This document shows, piece by piece, positions 51,768 to 60,338 of a DNA stretch of 64,000 nt. The translations under genes and the position numbers were made by a program. This DNA is from Leptolyngbya sp. O-77 (GTDB lineage Bacteria > Cyanobacteriota > Cyanobacteriia > Elainellales > Elainellaceae). Below the pieces are notes generated by a model. That model saw nothing but the letters and a program-made list of their open reading frames with translations. It made no database searches and had not been told where the DNA came from. The stretch lies in contig NZ_AP017367.1 of NCBI RefSeq assembly GCF_001548395.1, positions 3,075,001 to 3,139,000 on the forward strand, given 5' to 3'. Numbering within the stretch: the first letter of the stretch is position 1; each line of letters begins with the position of its first letter.

Positions 51768-52904
51768 GACGTTTTCAGTAATTTAAACTGCGATGATTAA
51801 CTGCGGTGCTTTTGGGTTGTTTGGGGGCAGTTCTGAATTTGCGCTGCGGTGGCAAATTTGCGCTGCGGTGGCAAGCTCTCAGTAGCCAAGCCTAGCAAGC
51901 TAAGTTAGGAAGCAGCGCTGTATAGAAAAGCAAGTTAATTCAAGAGTGGAGTTGAAATAGACCAGAGCTAGCGCTTTGAGGAAGCTCCTGACGAGACAAC
52001 TTGCGGTTTGCGTATGTCCAAGGGTGCGGACTTTGCCACAGCCTACAACGCTGCCATAACCGCTCGAAATGCCGAGGCTAAACGGTTAACGCCGAGAAGC
52101 GGCTAACCCGTTCAGCGCCCTCTGGCTAGGAGTCTGATGCCCTCCATGAAAACCACAGAGAGCAGAATGAGCAAGGCTAGTAAACGAAATACCAGCGCGA
52201 GTGAGAAAAGTTCTTAGCGGCCTTCTTTGGCCACAAGCTGCAAGCCGTCGTAAACCGACACGTTTAACCCGCAACCAGTAGTAGATCTGCTTAGCGCTCC
52301 CAGACTCGCTGGTCTGAAAGCAGGCACCCTTACAAAACAAACGCAGACTAATCTGAGTTTTCTCAGTATAACCCGCGATCGCCCTATCTAGCCCAAAAGC
52401 CCCTGAGGAAATCCCTGACATGGTTACCCTTAATCCGACAGTGTTATCCGAAATACGACAGATTCTGACGCTAGTAGGCCTGCTGATAAACCTTTTGGCA
52501 GTTCTGCTAGCAATTCCAGGGCATCAGCCCTGATTCACAGTTGCGACTAGCAATACTGAGCGGCAGACTACAGCAGTACTTACACGTAGCAAATATCAGC
52601 GTGATTGCATTATAAGATGCACAAGAGACAGAGACTCTACGCATAAATACGTAAAGCCCTGCGAACTTTCTGCAAATCTACGGGACTGCTTTACACTCCC
52701 AAGGTGAGAAAATAGGCTATTTCCAAGTTGTTCCTGATTTCTGGCTAACCAAGAATTGCATTGCAGCGGGGAGCAAGAACTCTTGTTCCTTTTCCTCTGG
52801 GAGAGGGCTAGGGTAAGGTCTGCAAGACGCTCAAGCACGAGAGTCATACGTCTGCCTGACAATACCAAAATCTGCGATTTTGACTCAAAAGCTGAGAAAT
52901 TAAA
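51768..52904. other. 1.1-kb stretch without a recognisable gene
   Basis: Contains only frames of about 90-110 codons without family features. It includes the ComFB upstream region. No tRNA, no tmRNA and no RNase P core motif was recognised. A large region like this is a candidate for non-coding RNA, but nothing specific can be named. Confidence 0.4.
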
Positions 52905-53603
52905 CTACTTTTCGTCCTGCGGCTGGATTTTTTCGCGCTGCGGCTGGATCAACAGGGACAGCCCGACCGTCCAGGCGATCGCCACCAGCCAGCCCCCCAG
53001 AATATCGCTGGGATAATGCACGCCCAGATAGAGCCGCGTCCAGCCGATTGCTAAGACAAACAGCACCCCGAACAGCGTGGCCCACGGCCGCCAGCGCGAC
53101 GACCCCAGCAAAATCAGCAGCACGACCCCGATGGCAACGCTCGTCATGGCGTGGCCGCTGGGAAACGAGAAATCATGCGGACGGGGTGCGCCAGACTCCC
53201 ACAAAAAGGGGCGATCGCGCTTCCACAAGTCCTTGAGTCCAATGTTGATCAGGGTGCTGCCAGCCAGGGACAGCACCCCGTAAAGGATCGATCGCCAGCG
53301 TTGCAGCGGAACTAGGGCGATGGCCATCAGCCCCGCCAGCGGCGGCAAGATCCAGGGCGACCCCAACCGCGTCATCCCCTGGGCGATCCGGTCGAGCGCA
53401 GGCGTGCTAGCTGCATGAACGGCCTGCAAAATCGGCTCATCCCAGGGAAAATTGCCCAATTTCCAAACGCCAAAGCCCAGCAGCCCAAAGCCCGCCAGCG
53501 GCAGCCCCACGCCCAAAATCCACAGGCTGCTTACGGGAGACGGGACTACGGTGATTTCTTCCTGGATTAACGCCTCTTTGACTTCCTCGACTTCCTCGAC
53601 CAT
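52905..53603 (-). CDS. PAP2-family phosphatase
   Basis: A membrane phosphatase of the phosphatidic acid phosphatase type 2 group. The three motifs are present: KDLWKRDRPFLWE (motif 1, KX6RP), FSFPSGHAMTS (motif 2, PSGH), and TRLYLGVHYPSDILGGWLVA (motif 3, with Arg, His and Asp). Five or six helices surround them (WILGVGLPLAGFGLLGFGVW; PLAGLMAIALVPL; VVLLILLGSS). Substrate may be phosphatidic acid or undecaprenyl diphosphate. I chose the ATG at 53603, giving MVEEVEEVKEAL; the frame runs upstream through AAAATC-rich repeat sequence that is not protein. Confidence 0.88.
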   Translation of the reverse strand: MVEEVEEVKEALIQEEITVVPSPVSSLWILGVGLPLAGFGLLGFGVWKLGNFPWDEPILQAVHAASTPALDRIAQGMTRLGSPWILPPLAGLMAIALVPLQRWRSILYGVLSLAGSTLINIGLKDLWKRDRPFLWESGAPRPHDFSFPSGHAMTSVAIGVVLLILLGSSRWRPWATLFGVLFVLAIGWTRLYLGVHYPSDILGGWLVAIAWTVGLSLLIQPQREKIQPQDEK

Positions 53604-53941
53604 GCTTTGCTGCTTATCCCTTCTGCCCGATACCCATTCTCTATCCCAACGCCACTGGTAAAACTGCAAGAAGATCCCAAAAAAACTCTGGATTGAAACC
53701 CCAAAATCCCCCACCCAAAATCGCCCACCCAAAATTGCTCTGAGTATGGCACAAATTAACCCGCACGACCGCTTCTTGTGTCACAAACGGGTTTTCTGAG
53801 CAGCACTGGGCAGCGCTAGGGAAATGACAGAAAGAATAATTTTTTTAACGAGTTTTTTGTCCTGGCGGGTGTCTTCCTGGAGTTGGCCTATACTGCCATC
53901 AGATCTGAGGTCAGTTCACGACGAGTTGGAGAGGATGAACC
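53604..53941. other. Divergent intergenic region with AAAATC-rich repeat
   Basis: Near 53700-53740 lie CCCAAAATC/CACCCAAAAT copies related to the hairpin repeats of the duplicated units. GAGAGG precedes the next ATG at normal distance. No gene seen. Confidence 0.45.
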
Positions 53942-56047
53942 ATGCTCACGCCTCGCAAACGAACTGTGCTAGGGCTGGCGATCGCTATCGGTCTCTTCGG
54001 ATGCTTTCTGGCTCTGCTGCTGGGGATTGGGGTGCCAGGGGCGATCGCCAACGACGTTCCGCCTGCCACGGCTGACAACCCCTATCTGCAACCCGCCCCG
54101 ACTCAGCCCATTGGCTATTACGACTATTTTGGCAAGCTACTTAGCCCCGCCGAAGCGCGATCGCTCGTTGCCAGCATCGGGCTAGATCCAGACGACCCCA
54201 CCGCCTATCCCCGCATTGGCGCAGTCGAGATTACAGAAACGCTGCTCAAGCAGGGGCGCGAAATTTTCTTTGATCGCGATGTGGGCGATATGTTTGGCTT
54301 GCAGCGCGTCTTTGGTTTTCAAAATGGCGTGACCCGCCTGCTGCCGGAATATATCCTGGCGGTGCTGCGGCAGGGCATGGTGCCCACCAGCAATCTCAAG
54401 ATTTACCCATTGCGACGAATTCAAGTGGGCGATCGCACGTTGTTCCCAGCGGTGCCCGTCAGCACGGGGTTTGAGCTAAAGCGCCACGGCTTCCGGTTTC
54501 GCACGCTGGGCGATATTTTCCAAAGCTTTTTGCCGATCGGCCTCAAGCTCTCTGGCGACATCACCTGTGCCGTTTGCCACGCCATGCTTGATCCCAAAGG
54601 CAATGTGCTAGACGGCGTACCCAACGGCGACCTGAATATTCCACTGTTCATTGCGCTGGCTCCCAACAGCGCTGCCGGGTTTGCCCGGTTGAATTTCGAC
54701 CCGCTCGATCCCCAGTTTCAGGGCAATGGGAAGCAGATTATTGACAGTAATGGCCAGCTTGTGACGCTGCCCGACCCCAAAAAGCTGGAATTTGCCTTTG
54801 ACAGTGCTGTCATGGATGTACCCCAAGGCAACTTTGAAAGCTCTCCTGATCGAATCAACAACACCACGCAAATTCCCACTGCGTTTAGCTTTCAAAATCG
54901 ACCGTTTGGTTTTGATGGCAACTTTGCAGTCGGGCCCTTTGGTGGACTCAGCGCGATTAACAACGCAGTGCATTCCTCCGAGGTGAATCTGCTGGCGGCA
55001 GCGCAACGCAGCGCCGAAGCGCTAGGTATTGACCCCGAAGTGTATTTGGGGGTGGTGCTGCAAAATGCGGTCGATCGCAAGATTCGCCTACCGGAGGGAG
55101 ATGCCGTCAAGCCGTCGGTGTGGCTGCGGCAGGTCGCGCCCGATCTCACAAAAGCAGAACTGGAAGATCAGATCCCTGCGCCAGGTGCGGGCACCTATCC
55201 GCTGCTGGAGCCGAGCCTGTTTACCTACAACGGGCTGATCTTTACGCCAGACAGCGATCGCAAAACTGACATTGCCAGCGGCCCCTTCCTGTTCGCCAAC
55301 AATGCCATGGCTGCGTGGCAAGATAGCCTAGTGCCGCCGCCCAACCGCAGCGAGGAAAACCGTCTGGCGTTGGAGAGTGGTTCTGTGGCACGGGGAGCCA
55401 AGGTGTTTGAACAGGCGAGTTGCGCGACTTGCCATCTTCCACCGTTCTACACGGACAACAAGATTCATGCGATCGCCGAAATTCAGACCAATCCGGCTCG
55501 TGGGCGATCGCGCTTGGGGTTGGAGAGATTTTTAGTGCCGCCGAAGCTCTACACCTTCGATACACCCGTGCCGCCCCCTGCTGAGGCTGCTACGCTGGAT
55601 GTGCCAACCGAAGGCATCGCCGATAGCCCGACCAGCCTGCCAAAGGGCATCTCGCCAGACGGCGGCTACAAAACTCTGTCGCTGCGCGGTTTATTTATCA
55701 CTGCGCCCTATCTACATGATGGTGGGGTTGCGGTGAGCAAAAATGCGCTGATGATTAAAACAGATGGCTCTTTTGAAGTTATCAACCCGCGCCAAGTGGG
55801 CCTATCAGCAACACTCTCGCGAGGCATTCTACCCGATGCCGCCAATAGCCTTACGGCTTTGGTCGATCGCCAGCTCCGCGCCCTAGTTGTCGCCGCCAAT
55901 CAAGCCGATCCCGCCTTGGTTCGTAGCAATTTAGATGGAACTGGGCACCCCTACTATGTAGATGCGGAGGCTGGCTTCACCCCGCGCCAACAACGCGACC
56001 TGATCAACTTTTTGATGGCTATTGACGATAACCCGGGTCAGTACTAG
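53942..56047 (+). CDS. Di-haem cytochrome c-type protein (MauG/peroxidase-like)
   Basis: A large (701 aa) protein with an N-terminal hydrophobic signal (VLGLAIAIGLFGCFLALLLG) ending near AIAND, so it is exported or anchored. Two c-type haem sites are visible: CAVCH at about residues 209-213 and CATCH at about 494-498. The second lies in a peroxidase-like context (VARGAKVFEQASCATCHLPPFYTDN, read as two blocks) with later GGYKTLSLRGLFITAPYLHDG and the Met/His ligand candidates near it. This resembles di-haem peroxidase/electron-transfer proteins of bacteria; the substrate is unknown. A purine-rich RBS (GAGAGGATGAACC) precedes the ATG. Confidence 0.82.
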   Translation: MLTPRKRTVLGLAIAIGLFGCFLALLLGIGVPGAIANDVPPATADNPYLQPAPTQPIGYYDYFGKLLSPAEARSLVASIGLDPDDPTAYPRIGAVEITETLLKQGREIFFDRDVGDMFGLQRVFGFQNGVTRLLPEYILAVLRQGMVPTSNLKIYPLRRIQVGDRTLFPAVPVSTGFELKRHGFRFRTLGDIFQSFLPIGLKLSGDITCAVCHAMLDPKGNVLDGVPNGDLNIPLFIALAPNSAAGFARLNFDPLDPQFQGNGKQIIDSNGQLVTLPDPKKLEFAFDSAVMDVPQGNFESSPDRINNTTQIPTAFSFQNRPFGFDGNFAVGPFGGLSAINNAVHSSEVNLLAAAQRSAEALGIDPEVYLGVVLQNAVDRKIRLPEGDAVKPSVWLRQVAPDLTKAELEDQIPAPGAGTYPLLEPSLFTYNGLIFTPDSDRKTDIASGPFLFANNAMAAWQDSLVPPPNRSEENRLALESGSVARGAKVFEQASCATCHLPPFYTDNKIHAIAEIQTNPARGRSRLGLERFLVPPKLYTFDTPVPPPAEAATLDVPTEGIADSPTSLPKGISPDGGYKTLSLRGLFITAPYLHDGGVAVSKNALMIKTDGSFEVINPRQVGLSATLSRGILPDAANSLTALVDRQLRALVVAANQADPALVRSNLDGTGHPYYVDAEAGFTPRQQRDLINFLMAIDDNPGQY

Positions 56048-56068
56048 CTCAAGGCTGATTTGGCAAAA

Positions 56069-56662
56069 TTATTTGGACAGCACTAGCTCCCACTCCTGGC
56101 TGGTGGCATTCCACACCGGAGCCACTGTTTCACCCACCACATAGGGGCCCCAGTAGCGGCGCGAACCATCCTGGGCAAAGGCGGTAATCACGTCACCCGC
56201 CTGCACCCGCAAATCCGCTTCGCCTTCGGGCAGCGCCAGCAGCAGACCTTTGGTGCTGCCTTCCTGCGGCGCAAAGTCCCAATGGATGGGTTCAGGATAA
56301 CGCTCGGAGCCGTCTGCGTTGCGGGTCTTCGTTTGGCGAGAGAGCAGCGCGACCCGCACAGGATGGTCGGTCTGGTTGCTGACTCGCAGGGCCCCTGCCT
56401 GGGCGATCGCATTCTGAGGAGCGGGGGCAGCGGGCGCAGCACTAGGCGTGGCTGTGGGGGCAGCACTAGGGGAGGCAGCGGGGGCAGGGCTGGGCACGGC
56501 GGGCGGGCGGGGTTCATCTTCAGCCGGAGACGGGGCGATCGGAGACGGCACGCCTTCATACTGAATGGAAATTTGGAACTGACTCAGGAACCAAACCGTC
56601 AACCCCAACAGCACAACGCCAATGGCAGCAGGGTAAACACCTCGCTTCGTCATGATTTTCAT
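56069..56662 (-). CDS. Single-pass membrane protein with Pro/Ala linker, function unknown
   Basis: Begins MKIMTKRGVYPAAIGVVLLG, one membrane helix to about residue 26, followed by a Pro/Ala/Ser linker of about 70 residues (SPAPAASPSAAPTATPSA) that projects a C-terminal beta-rich domain (LRVSNQTDHPVRVALLSRQ, HWDFAPQEGSTKGLLLALPE, LRVQAGDVITAFAQDGSRRY). The domain looks like a small immunoglobulin-like or PilZ-like sandwich; I do not recognise a family. I took the ATG at 56662; GATGCCCAGTA tandem units (three at 56684-56716) lie just upstream. It is convergent with the di-haem gene. Confidence 0.7.
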   Translation of the reverse strand: MKIMTKRGVYPAAIGVVLLGLTVWFLSQFQISIQYEGVPSPIAPSPAEDEPRPPAVPSPAPAASPSAAPTATPSAAPAAPAPQNAIAQAGALRVSNQTDHPVRVALLSRQTKTRNADGSERYPEPIHWDFAPQEGSTKGLLLALPEGEADLRVQAGDVITAFAQDGSRRYWGPYVVGETVAPVWNATSQEWELVLSK

Positions 56663-56683
56663 TTTCTGCCCCTGCTCTCGATG

Positions 56684-56716
56684 GATGCCCAATAGATGCC
56701 CAGTAGATGCCCAGTA
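56684..56716. repeat. Three 11-bp tandem units (GATGCCCARTA)
   Basis: GATGCCCAATA, GATGCCCAGTA and GATGCCCAGTA follow each other without gaps, just upstream of the membrane-protein start. Confidence 0.8.
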
Positions 56717-56928
56717 GGATGCACGAACCTGATATGTAACGAGCTATGTGAACTTTCTCCTCTAATCTAATCAGTCAGACTAGGTTTGCGGACGGCAAGA
56801 TGCTAGATAAATGCTAAAAGTTTGGGGCGATCGCCCCAGGATGACCCAACTCGTCCCAAATCCCCCTAAACGCACCGAGCGATCGCCCCCCATGCTAAAA
56901 CGGATGAGGATCACCGCTATTTCCATAA

Positions 56929-56942
56929 GTACTAACACTTAC
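56929..56942 (+). promoter_or_regulatory. Candidate NtcA-binding site upstream of the NblR-like regulator
   Basis: GTA-CTAACACT-TAC is a perfect GTAN8TAC box. A -10-like TAAGTT (TAN3T form) begins 21 bases after it, close to the 22-23 expected for NtcA-activated promoters. The next ATG (56979) lies only about ten bases past the -10, so the transcript would be almost leaderless. Confidence 0.5.
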
Positions 56943-56978
56943 GCTTCAATCTATTCTCTCCTTTAAGTTGCTCTACCT

Positions 56979-57665
56979 ATGGCTCAAACTCCTACTCCGC
57001 GCGTCTTGCTCGTCGAGCCAGATGAGGTTCTGGCCCACAGCCTGAGCAACGACCTGCGCGAATCGGGCTACGAAACGGCGATCGCCCACGACTACACCAC
57101 TGGGATTCGCCAGGCCGCCGAATTTCAGCCCTCGCTGATTGTGATCGACCGGATGCTGGGCGGCGAGTCGGGGCTATCGCTCTGCCAGCAGCTACGGGCC
57201 AGCGGGGCGCGAGTTCCTGTGGTGCTGCTGATGGCGCGAGACATGGTAGACGACCGGGTGGCCTGCCTGGAGGCCGGAGCCGACGACTATTTTCTCAAGC
57301 CCTATCGCAGTGACGACTTTTTGCGACTGGTGCAGCTTTACCTGAAGCCCGATACCGCCGCCAGCGAACAACTGCGGTTTGCCGATCTGGTGTTAGATCT
57401 GTCAACCCGCTGCGCCTCGCGGCAAGATCGCGTCATCGACCTGACGATGAAGGAATTTGAGCTGTTGAAATACCTGATGGAGCATCCGCGAGAAGTGCTG
57501 ACGCGGGAGCAGATTTTGGAAAATGTCTGGGGCTATGACTTCATGGGCGAGTCGAATGTGATCGAGGTCTACGTGCGCTATCTGCGGCTCAAGATCGAAG
57601 ACGAAGGCGAAAAGCGCCTGATTCAGACGGTGCGCGGCGTTGGTTATGTTTTACGAGAAGCGTGA
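56979..57665 (+). CDS. OmpR/PhoB-family response regulator, NblR-like
   Basis: A receiver-winged helix transcription factor of 228 aa. The receiver has LLVEPDEVLAHSLSNDLRES, IVIDRMLGGESGLSLCQQLR with the acceptor Asp, and VACLEAGADDYFLKPYRSDD with the Lys. The winged helix shows VIDLTMKEFELLKYLMEHPR, LENVWGYDFMGESNVIEVYV and IQTVRGVGYVLRE. The ordering and the motifs RDMVDDRVACLEAGADDY and DRML are like NblR, the regulator of phycobilisome degradation (bleaching) in nutrient starvation; I cannot prove orthology. A perfect NtcA box upstream fits this. It overlaps nothing; the DUF192 gene follows within 30 bases. Confidence 0.85.
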   Translation: MAQTPTPRVLLVEPDEVLAHSLSNDLRESGYETAIAHDYTTGIRQAAEFQPSLIVIDRMLGGESGLSLCQQLRASGARVPVVLLMARDMVDDRVACLEAGADDYFLKPYRSDDFLRLVQLYLKPDTAASEQLRFADLVLDLSTRCASRQDRVIDLTMKEFELLKYLMEHPREVLTREQILENVWGYDFMGESNVIEVYVRYLRLKIEDEGEKRLIQTVRGVGYVLREA

Positions 57666-57693
57666 AAGGTTGGAAATGTTGGAAATGAGTGAT

Positions 57694-58269
57694 ATGAATC
57701 GCTGGCTGAAGCGGGGATTTCGCGTGATCTGTATGACGAGCGCAGTGGGATTGAGCGCCCTGCTGCTGGGCTGTAGCCCTAGCCCATCGGAGGTGTCGAT
57801 GCCAGAGGTGCCCTCCGGCAGTGGTCCACAGGAAACGGCAACCCAACCCTTTCGGGGGCAGATTTTGCCGATTTCGGCAGAGGTGGAAATTGGCGATGAG
57901 CAGATTCAGCTAGAGGTAGCCCGCACGCCCCAGGAACAGGCGATGGGGCTGATGTTTCGCACCGACCTGCCGCCCGATCGGGGAATGCTGTTTCCGTTTG
58001 AGTTTGCGCGGCCGGTGCAGTTTTGGATGCAGAATACGCTGATTCCGCTAGATATGGTGTTTTTGTTGGATGGCGAAGTGAAGGAAATCGTCGCCAGTGC
58101 GCCGCCCTGCGATCGCCAGCCTTGCCCCACCTACGGGCCGACAAGCGTGCGGGTGAACCAGGTGATTGAGCTGGCGGGAGGACGAGCAGCGGAGCTGGGC
58201 TTGCAAGTGGGCGATCGCCTCGATATCCGCTTTCTAGACACGCCGCGTCCGACCGATTCTGCCCCTTAG
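57694..58269 (+). CDS. DUF192 lipoprotein
   Basis: A 191-aa protein with a lipoprotein signal (LSALLLGC lipobox, MNRWLKRGFRVICMTSAVG before it) so it is membrane-anchored. The mature part is a DUF192 domain: LEVARTPQEQAMGLMFRTDL, GMLFPFEFARPVQFWMQNTL, IPLDMVFLLDGEVKEI and the Cys/Pro loop DRQPCPTYGPT near the end. Members bind an unknown ligand; some are found with pili or secretion. I took the ATG of MNRWLKRGF; the frame extends 18 codons upstream through the response regulator's end. It probably forms an operon with that gene. Confidence 0.85.
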   Translation: MNRWLKRGFRVICMTSAVGLSALLLGCSPSPSEVSMPEVPSGSGPQETATQPFRGQILPISAEVEIGDEQIQLEVARTPQEQAMGLMFRTDLPPDRGMLFPFEFARPVQFWMQNTLIPLDMVFLLDGEVKEIVASAPPCDRQPCPTYGPTSVRVNQVIELAGGRAAELGLQVGDRLDIRFLDTPRPTDSAP

Positions 58270-58295
58270 CGAGGCTCCTGATTCCAGATACAGGA

Positions 58296-58898
58296 TTAAG
58301 CCTGCTTCACCAGCTTTGCCCGCGACTCGATGGTGAATTCGGGAATATCGCGCAGTTCGGTCGCCTCCAGCGCATACTGTTCGCAGACCAGGCTGAGGCG
58401 ATCGCCCTCCGTTTTCATGCCGTTGATGGAGTGCGTCAGGTCGCCCTGAAACCACACCAGCGTATTCACTCGTGGGCGAATTTGCCCCACCTGCTGGCGG
58501 TGGTTTCGCAGCACCAGTTCCCCACCGTGCAGCGGCTCCGGCACCTGCAAATATAGCACGCTGACGCAGACGGGCGGCTCGATGGTTTTGCAATAGGACC
58601 GCAGCGATCGGTCAATATGCGGATCGACCCGTGATCCGCCCTTGAGCAGCAGCGGGTTCAGATAAAAGGCGTTGCAGTTGGGCTGGAGCGCTGCGTCCAG
58701 ATAGGGTTTGAAATAGGGAAACTGGGCTTCGACGTGCGATCGCCCTTCGCCGCGAAACACCACCGAGAACCCCTTCGTGCCCACAAAATCCCGGTTCAGA
58801 TTATTCACGGCAAAATAGCGGCAGGCACGAATCTGCCCCCGCAACTCGGTGAGATAGTCGTCGGAGAATACGTTTTGCTGCTGGCGGAAGTATGGCAT
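58296..58898 (-). CDS. 2-oxoglutarate/Fe(II)-dependent dioxygenase (prolyl hydroxylase-like)
   Basis: The protein opens MPYFRQQQNVFSDDYLTELR. A double-stranded beta helix is indicated by PHIDRSLRSY (the HxD iron ligands), VLYLQVPEPLHGGELVLRNH, LVWFQGDLTHSI (the distal His) and the Arg in GDRLSLVCEQYAL that binds 2-oxoglutarate. Such enzymes hydroxylate proteins or small molecules; substrate unknown. Length about 200 aa is usual for the group. I chose the ATG at 58898. It is convergent with the DUF192 gene, 26 bases between the stops. Confidence 0.85.
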   Translation of the reverse strand: MPYFRQQQNVFSDDYLTELRGQIRACRYFAVNNLNRDFVGTKGFSVVFRGEGRSHVEAQFPYFKPYLDAALQPNCNAFYLNPLLLKGGSRVDPHIDRSLRSYCKTIEPPVCVSVLYLQVPEPLHGGELVLRNHRQQVGQIRPRVNTLVWFQGDLTHSINGMKTEGDRLSLVCEQYALEATELRDIPEFTIESRAKLVKQA

Positions 58899-59535
58899 GG
58901 TAAGGCTGTGGGATCGGCAGCGGGGGATAAATAAACTGAGTTCGACAAGGTAGAAAAGTCTATAAGGAAAAGCTGAGACTGGATTTGAAGTTAACACTGA
59001 TCAGCTATGACCTCCGTCGTATCGCGCCTCCAGATCGCCCAAATCTTCTATAACCTTGACGACTTCTGCCGAGCCTTCCTGTAGCCTTCTAAGCAGTCGA
59101 ACTCACGTTAAACCAACATCATACGGACTTTGCGTAGATCCGCTGGGGTTCTGGCGCATTTCGGGCGATCGCCCCCCGTCTTTGTCCCCCAAAAGTGGCA
59201 CACCTTTCCGTAAATCAATCATGGTAGCTGTCGAAAACCTTCCGTTATGCTGAGCCTAGACACCAAACAAATGTCCATCATCGTGGATATCTGGTCAGCT
59301 TCTAAGCATATTAGAAATCTAAATAAAGACCTGAAGAGATCAGAACTATAGAGCCAGCGTTAATTTCCAGCTTTCGCTTTGGCACTTTAGGTCAGTTTAG
59401 GTTAAGTTTGGTAACAGCCCTAGCGATCACGCTAACTGCAAAATCGCTGGCACAGTTGCCGTAGACTTGTCGGCTTGCCGCCCTCAGGATGCCCAGGCAG
59501 ATCCTCGCCAACTTCTTCACCAATCCGCACACGTT
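58899..59535. other. About 640 bases without a gene
   Basis: Divergent intergenic region between the dioxygenase and the second DUF1997 gene. No tRNA or named element was recognised. A possible TTTAGG-rich stretch (59385-59410) and AT-rich segments may hold promoters. Confidence 0.4.
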
Positions 59536-60228
59536 ATGCAGGCAAGGTCCACCAATCAGTCCATCGACGCTTCTAACCCTCTTTTAGGGATGACATCTGC
59601 CTTCGTGGACAGCGCCAGCCTGTCGGCGACCGAAGAAACGCTCGATACGATGGAACCGACTCATTTTCGCGGGCATTACGCAAGCTGCATGGAAATGCTG
59701 GCTGACGCGCCGACGGTTGTCGCTTACCTGGATGATCACCGCACCTGGTTTCGCCGCTGTGCCCAGCCGATGGATGCGGCTCCTCTAGGAGACAACGGCT
59801 ATGCCCTGACGATTGGTCGTTTTGGCGCATTTGGCTATGAGGTGGAACCCAAAATCGGCCTGAACCTGCTGCCTCAGGATCAACGCGGCTTCTATCGAAT
59901 TGAGACAATCGACATCCCGGACTACATTGCACCAGGCTATGAGGTGGATTTTCAGGCCGCGCTGCATATGGTTCAGCCCGCAGATGCAGCGACGGACAAT
60001 CCTGCGGAACCCATGCTAACCCGCGTAGAGTGGGAGCTTGACCTAGCGGTTTCGATTCAGTTCCCTCGCTTTATCCAGGCGCTCCCCAAGGCGCTGGTGC
60101 AAACGACGGGCGATCGCCTGCTGAACCAGATTGTGCGCCAGGTTTCTCGCCGCCTTACCCACAAAGTGCAGGACGATTTTCACAGCAGCCACGGCATCCC
60201 CTTTAGCCGCAAGCGGAAGTGGAGCTAG
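59536..60228 (+). CDS. Second DUF1997 family protein
   Basis: A 230-aa protein with the same layout as the one at 14.3 kb: an early helical part (FRGHYASCMEMLADAPTVVA), then ALTIGRFGAFGYEVEPKIGL, YRIETIDIPDYIAPGYEVDF (two blocks), MLTRVEWELDLAVSIQFPRF and a C-terminal LVQTTGDRLLNQIVRQVSRR. The family is conserved in cyanobacteria and chloroplasts without a proven function. I chose the ATG of MQARSTNQS; the frame also extends 23 codons upstream to 59467. It precedes the TPS exoprotein, 110 bases away; no obvious link. Confidence 0.8.
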   Translation: MQARSTNQSIDASNPLLGMTSAFVDSASLSATEETLDTMEPTHFRGHYASCMEMLADAPTVVAYLDDHRTWFRRCAQPMDAAPLGDNGYALTIGRFGAFGYEVEPKIGLNLLPQDQRGFYRIETIDIPDYIAPGYEVDFQAALHMVQPADAATDNPAEPMLTRVEWELDLAVSIQFPRFIQALPKALVQTTGDRLLNQIVRQVSRRLTHKVQDDFHSSHGIPFSRKRKWS

Positions 60229-60338
60229 GGCAAAGTCCCCTCCTTCTCACAGCGCTGCTTCTGAGGCAAGCGAATCCTAGCCCTGACCCCTGCCCCCTGA
60301 CATACTATGGGAACGTCGCCTCGACAGGTTTGGGGGCA

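Noticed and set aside
52086..52868. Frames of about 90-110 codons in the 51.8-52.9 kb gap
   Set aside because: Composition and lack of RBS point to chance; checked also for tmRNA and RNase P core motifs without success.
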